Below the pieces are notes generated by a model. That model was not told the DNA's origin and ran no database searches. It was given only the letters and a program-made list of their open reading frames with translations. The position numbers and the translations under genes are program-made. From Nitrospira sp. SG-bin2 (GTDB lineage: Bacteria > Nitrospirota > Nitrospiria > Nitrospirales > Nitrospiraceae), in contig LVWT01000026.1 of assembly GCA_002083405.1 (NCBI GenBank), positions 45,803 to 109,802 of the forward strand: a DNA stretch of 64,000 bases. Direction: 5' to 3'. Positions 60,398 through 64,000 of the stretch are shown here, one piece after another. Numbering within the stretch: position 1 is the stretch's first letter; each line of letters opens with the position of its first letter.

Positions 60398-61194
60398 AGG
60401 TCTCGATCCGCGGCATCGGTCTTTTGGCTTCGGGCCTCGTCGGTTGGGATGCCGGTCGAGAAGTGCTCGCCGGGATTCGCCCCTATCGACCGGGAGCCGT
60501 GCCCGATCCGGAAGCGGAACTGCTGCCTCCGAATGAACGGCGGCGGAGCAGTGACTGCGTCCGGTGGGCCATGCAGGTCGCGCAAGAAGCTATCGGCCGA
60601 TCGGGCCTGGACCCCCGTGAGGTGCCGACGGTGTTTGCCTCATCGGGTGGTGAAATGGGCGTGTTCGACAAGCTCTGTCGCGCCCTCTGTTTGCCGGATC
60701 GGATGATTTCCCCGACGCTGTTTCATCAATCGGTGCATAACACAGCCGCCGGCTATTGGGGCATTGCGACGGCCGGGCAGCAGTCCTCGACGGCGCTGTC
60801 CTGCTACGACGATTCGTTTGCAGCCGGTTTGCTGGAAGCGGCGACAGTGGTGTGTGTGGAGCAACGGCCGGTGTTGCTGGTGGCCTACGATCTGGTCGTG
60901 CCGGAGCCGCTCAGCCAATCCCGTCCTATTACAGAGGGATTTGCCGTGGCGCTCGTGCTGACACCTCCCTCGGACGGCTCCTCTCCCGTCATGCGGGTGC
61001 ATCTCGAAACAACGCATACAGGCGAAACAGCCGGTCTTGAAGATCCCGAATTAGAACGGGTTCGGCAAGACAATCCTGCCGCCCGCTCGCTGCTTCTCCT
61101 GAGTGCCGTCGCTGCCGGCGGCGGGCGAACCGTCGGGTTCAGCTTGTCGGATAGCCAGCAGCTGATTGTGGATCTTGAGCCATGCCGCATTTGA
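60394..61194 (+). CDS. Chain-length-factor-like ketosynthase (ApeC type)
   Basis: The 266-residue thiolase-fold protein lacks a catalytic Cys; the expected position reads SVHNTAAGYWGI. The partner-like FASSGGEMGVFD segment is present. It resembles the ApeC-type beta-ketoacyl synthase-like family and probably shapes the cavity of the KS partner. It overlaps its neighbours by 4 and 13 bp. Confidence 0.82.
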   Translation: MKVSIRGIGLLASGLVGWDAGREVLAGIRPYRPGAVPDPEAELLPPNERRRSSDCVRWAMQVAQEAIGRSGLDPREVPTVFASSGGEMGVFDKLCRALCLPDRMISPTLFHQSVHNTAAGYWGIATAGQQSSTALSCYDDSFAAGLLEAATVVCVEQRPVLLVAYDLVVPEPLSQSRPITEGFAVALVLTPPSDGSSPVMRVHLETTHTGETAGLEDPELERVRQDNPAARSLLLLSAVAAGGGRTVGFSLSDSQQLIVDLEPCRI

Positions 61195-61625
61195 CCAAAG
61201 ATGACTTGGCCGCCTTTCTTCCCCATGCGGGGTCTATGCGGCTGCTCGACCGGGCGGCATCGTGGGACGAGTCGTCGATTCGCTGCCATACACAGACCCA
61301 TCACGATCCTGGAAATCCGCTTCGCCGAGGCGCATGCCTGGATGCCGTCACGGGGATCGAATATGCCGCTCAAGCGATGGGAGTCCATGTGGGGTTGCTC
61401 AATGGAGGGCTGTCGTCGGACGGGTCGATCGGCTATGTCGGAGCTGTGCGTGATGTCGTGTTCGGAATCGACCGGCTCGATGACTGTCCGGATGAACTGA
61501 CGATCGATGCAACACGCCTGTTCATGGGAGACGACAGTTTTCTGTATCGATTCGCCATTTCATCCGGAGGCCGTGAAGTAATAAGCGGGCGGGCCTCGAT
61601 TTTTTTGAAACGGGCGCCGGTATGA
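61182..61625 (+). CDS. ApeP-like hot-dog dehydratase
   Basis: The 147-residue protein matches the ApeP family start LPHAGSMRLLDRA with a double hot-dog-like pattern. It should form a heterodimer with the ApeI-like protein at 55058. It overlaps the ketoreductase gene by 4 bp. Confidence 0.82.
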   Translation: MPHLTKDDLAAFLPHAGSMRLLDRAASWDESSIRCHTQTHHDPGNPLRRGACLDAVTGIEYAAQAMGVHVGLLNGGLSSDGSIGYVGAVRDVVFGIDRLDDCPDELTIDATRLFMGDDSFLYRFAISSGGREVISGRASIFLKRAPV

Positions 61626-62347
61626 CGCAGAGACGCGCATTGGTTACGGGTGGGAGCGGTGTCATCGGCTCAGCGATTGCTGAACGGCTGGCCGCCGACG
61701 GACATGCCGTGATCCTGCATGCGTACCGGCATGCCGAGTCGGCCCAACGGACGGCCGAGAAGATTAAGGCTCATGGCGGGACTGCGGTGAGCGTGTCCTT
61801 CGACATCACGGACGCGGGTACGACACGCCGGATGCTCGACACACTGTTGAAGGATGGGCCGATTCAAATTGTGGTCAACAACGCCGGTTTGCATGAGGAT
61901 GCGCCGATGGCCGGAATGACCGGCGAGCAGTGGAGCAGGGTCATCGATCTTTCGCTCAACGGGTTTTTCAATGTCACGCAACCGCTGTTGCTGCCGATGA
62001 TCGGCACACGCTGGGGGCGGATCGTTTCGCTCTCATCGTTAGCCGGCGTGGTCGGCAACCGCGGTCAGACGAACTATGCCGCGGCCAAGGCCGGCCTGCA
62101 TGGGGCAAGCAAGTCGCTGGCGATTGAATTGGCGTCACGGGGCATCACGGTCAATGTGGTGGCGCCCGGCCTAATCGAGTCACCCTCCACCAGAAATGCG
62201 TTCAAGCCGGAGCAGGTTGAAGCGATGGTGCCGATGAAACGTGCCGGCACTCCGGAAGAAGTGGCGGCGCTGGTCTCGTTTCTGCTGTCAGAGCAGGCTG
62301 GATATATTACGGGACAGGTGATCGGGGTGAATGGAGGCATGGCATAG
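61622..62347 (+). CDS. 3-ketoacyl-ACP reductase (FabG-like, ApeQ type)
   Basis: The 241-residue short-chain reductase has VTGGSGVIGSAIAERLA, NNAG and the NYAAAKAG catalytic site. It supplies the ketoreductase step of the polyene cycle. It is distinct from FabG at 1505 and tightly coupled to the ApeP-like gene. Confidence 0.85.
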   Translation: MTQRRALVTGGSGVIGSAIAERLAADGHAVILHAYRHAESAQRTAEKIKAHGGTAVSVSFDITDAGTTRRMLDTLLKDGPIQIVVNNAGLHEDAPMAGMTGEQWSRVIDLSLNGFFNVTQPLLLPMIGTRWGRIVSLSSLAGVVGNRGQTNYAAAKAGLHGASKSLAIELASRGITVNVVAPGLIESPSTRNAFKPEQVEAMVPMKRAGTPEEVAALVSFLLSEQAGYITGQVIGVNGGMA

Positions 62348-62349
62348 GG

Positions 62350-62479
62350 GACGGGAATGGCAAGTGGCGAGTAGTGAGTGGCGAGTAGCTCAGAGTGAAT
62401 GACGCATCCGAACCGATTGACGTGTCCAAACCGAATGACGAGCCGATCGTAAGGGGTGAGGGGACGTGAAAGGTGACAT
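62350..62479. repeat. Short tandem repeats between ketoreductase and glycosyltransferase
   Basis: AGTGGCGAGTAG occurs at 62363 and 62377 (14-bp period), and CCGAACCGATTGACG recurs at 62426 with two changes (18-bp period). AAGGGGTGAGGGG follows. These resemble intergenic low-complexity repeats at 7575 and 32900. Confidence 0.65.
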
Positions 62480-63274
62480 GTGAAAAGTGAGGCGTATTGG
62501 GTCGTCATCCCGTCCTATAACGAGGCTGCGACTGTCCGCGAGGTGGCTGCGCGCGCGCGCCGGTACTGTCCAAACGTGATTGTCGTGGACGACGGGTCCA
62601 TTGATGGGACGGTGCAGGCATTGGCCGGCCTGGATGTGACGGTCTTACGCAACGACGAGAACCGCGGCAAGGCCGGCAGTCTCATGCGCGGATTCGATCA
62701 CGCCTTGGCTCATGGCGCAGCCGGCGTCATGACACTGGATGCGGATGGTCAGCATGCGCCGGAAGAGATTCCCTCGTTTCTGGCGCAAGCGGCGGAGTAT
62801 CCCTCATCATTTATCATTGGCGCGCGCCGGCGCGATCAACGGCAGGCTTCGTTCTGGCGCTATACCGCCAACCGGATCGCCGATTTCTGGATCGGCTGGG
62901 CGGCGGGAAGCCCGATCGAAGACAGCCAGTCTGGATTCCGGCTCTATCCGGCGCGGCTGTTGCGAACGGTGACGGTTCCCCATGGCCGGCATGCGAGTTT
63001 CGTCTATGAGAGCGAGATCCTGATCGAAGCAGCCAGGCAGGGGTTTGAACTCAAACACGTCATTGTCACGGTCACACCGCGGTCAGGGCCAAGTCCGAGT
63101 CATTTCCGTCCGCTGGCGGATATCGCCGGGATCGTGAGGATGGTGGCGTGGAAGCTTATCAGTCGAGGACTCTATCTCAGAGGGTTATATCGGATCTGTT
63201 TCAAGCGGACGGAATCTGCGCAAGCTGCCCGCCACTATCACCGCCACGAAGTGCCGGAACACATACACAAATAA
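62480..63274 (+). CDS. Family 2 glycosyltransferase (DPM1-like)
   Basis: The 264-residue GT2 enzyme has VVIPSYNEA, VVDDGS, TLDADGQHAP and an EDSQSGFRLYP region, typical of dolichol-phosphate-mannose-synthase-like enzymes acting at the membrane. It likely glycosylates a lipid carrier or the polyene product. GTG 62480 is preceded by AAAGGTG. A basic C-terminal segment may bind membrane. Confidence 0.8.
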   Translation: MKSEAYWVVIPSYNEAATVREVAARARRYCPNVIVVDDGSIDGTVQALAGLDVTVLRNDENRGKAGSLMRGFDHALAHGAAGVMTLDADGQHAPEEIPSFLAQAAEYPSSFIIGARRRDQRQASFWRYTANRIADFWIGWAAGSPIEDSQSGFRLYPARLLRTVTVPHGRHASFVYESEILIEAARQGFELKHVIVTVTPRSGPSPSHFRPLADIAGIVRMVAWKLISRGLYLRGLYRICFKRTESAQAARHYHRHEVPEHIHK

Positions 63275-63311
63275 TCGATGGATGTCCGGATGAGCAGGGG
63301 ACCGGCCTGCA

Positions 63312-63348
63312 CCCCCTTCCCTGCCGAATCGCGCGGCAGGGAAGAGGG
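63312..63348. terminator. Convergent terminator hairpin
   Basis: A 15-bp stem (63312-63326 with 63334-63348, one mismatch) with a 7-nt loop separates the glycosyltransferase from the convergent lipoprotein gene. There is no T-run, so it is probably a shared hairpin. Confidence 0.7.
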
Positions 63349-63354
63349 CCAAAA

Positions 63355-63765
63355 CTACATCCCTGCTGCGGTTAAGCGTGCGCGAATGGCCCCATCTAAC
63401 CGTTGAATCCAGCCTGAGTAGTTTTCATGAATGGTCTGTTTCTCGGCGTTGTATTTCAGATTGGTGCTATCTTTGTAAATGATGCTGTAGTTTTTTGTTG
63501 TGTAGGGAATCGAGACGACAGCCTGGTGGCCCCGGATGTTCAAGGTCCCGATGATTTCACCGGGTTTGGCCACTGCCATTTGCCAGTTTAGCCCGACGCC
63601 TGCGGTGATGATGGCTTTCTGGACATCTTCTAAGCTTGGCTGTTTGCCTGTCGCAGTTTGAACCGGCGCGTCCTTGACCTGATAGATCTGTGCGCCGCCC
63701 CGGCAGCCCATCACGGCGACGAAGAGGATGCAGAGGATCAACGCAATGGGGCGTAAGCTGTTCAT
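63355..63765 (-). CDS. Small lipoprotein of unknown function
   Basis: The 136-residue protein has a lipoprotein signal with lipobox VMGC near residue 20 and a beta-rich mature part. No family is recognised. ATG 63765 is preceded by AAGGAGG. It lies convergent to the polyene-like cluster. Confidence 0.68.
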   Translation of the reverse strand: MNSLRPIALILCILFVAVMGCRGGAQIYQVKDAPVQTATGKQPSLEDVQKAIITAGVGLNWQMAVAKPGEIIGTLNIRGHQAVVSIPYTTKNYSIIYKDSTNLKYNAEKQTIHENYSGWIQRLDGAIRARLTAAGM

Positions 63766-63942
63766 TAACAAACCTCCTTGTGCTTATGCATGATCGGAGT
63801 GATAGTCGGCCATCTCCGGCATGACTGGTTGTCGTACAGGAATGTGTCGGAGCGAACTTCCCCACATCGGGACCGGAGCATAGCCCAAATCAAAAACTGA
63901 GTCGATGAGGGACTCGACTAGTGTTCCGTCGCAGAAGTCATG

Positions 63943-64000
63943 TTAACGAGTCATCCGGATGGCTTTCTTGATGATGTCGGCGGGCTCGCGAGTCCAGACG
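63943..64000 (-). CDS. C-terminal end of a protein, possibly IS630-type transposase
   Basis: The minus-strand frame running off the window ends VWTREPADIIKKAIRMTR. The VWTxxPxxI pattern recalls the C-terminus of IS630-family transposases, but only about 18 residues are visible. A CTAG sits at 63917. Confidence 0.35.
   Translation of the reverse strand, partial: VWTREPADIIKKAIRMTR

Overview
The window looks like a chromosomal segment of a Nitrospira-type nitrite oxidiser (phylum Nitrospirota). This is inferred from gene content: a reductive TCA (rTCA) operon with ATP-citrate lyase, a five-subunit 2-oxoacid:ferredoxin oxidoreductase, a monomeric NADP isocitrate dehydrogenase, and several small proteins of a Nitrospira-like kind. 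No rRNA, tRNA or CRISPR array was found.

Layout. 1-5.2 kb: fatty-acid synthesis cluster fabH(partial)-fabD-fabG-acpP-fabF, then rnc and an exported cyclophilin. 5.4-7.5 kb: a PilZ protein, a Cys-rich unknown and a secreted beta-propeller. 7.8-12.1 kb: one-carbon genes folD-metF-panB, facing a minus-strand set of metV-like, queF and apaH. 12.3-16.7 kb: a promoter, five oxidoreductase subunits and a strong terminator. 17-18.2 kb: Rsm22-type methyltransferase. 18.2-22.3 kb: AT-richer accessory island with a HigBA-like toxin-antitoxin pair, a small basic protein, two unlike trypsin-fold proteases and an unknown, with integron-cassette-like boundaries. 22.3-24.1 kb: small Zn-ribbon protein, phosphatase and mutM. 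24.3-36.9 kb: eight-gene rTCA operon aclB-aclA-acn-icd-frdB-frdA-sucC-sucD. 37.5-41.4 kb: outer-membrane barrel, PilZ, orphan secretin. 41.7-52.6 kb: a 1248-residue repeat protein, Tat amidohydrolase, AIM24 protein, M48 protease, DUF3332, DUF3015 and DUF4105. 52.6-63.3 kb: a tightly overlapping aryl-polyene-like lipid/polyketide cluster. The end holds a lipoprotein and a possible transposase tail.

How it fits together. The oxidoreductase and the rTCA operon cover the ferredoxin-dependent carboxylation, succinyl-CoA/succinate, fumarate/succinate, 2-oxoglutarate/isocitrate/citrate and citrate cleavage steps of CO2 fixation. The folD-metF-metV genes handle C1 units on tetrahydrofolate, one of which panB uses. 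The last large cluster has ACP, adenylating ligase, paired ketosynthase/chain-length factor, paired dehydratases, ketoreductase, acyltransferase, LolA-like carrier and MMPL exporter, as expected for a membrane-anchored polyene pigment.

The most unusual signal is a dispersed repeat (four full copies and one fragment). It has a conserved GTGCTCGC...GCGCGCA core, but the flanking arms differ completely in sequence from copy to copy while staying self-complementary within each copy. Two copies sit in rTCA operon spacers. A second hairpin family has two copies. A run of four C4 blocks separated by 3 nt (G-quadruplex potential on the minus strand) lies between frdB and frdA.
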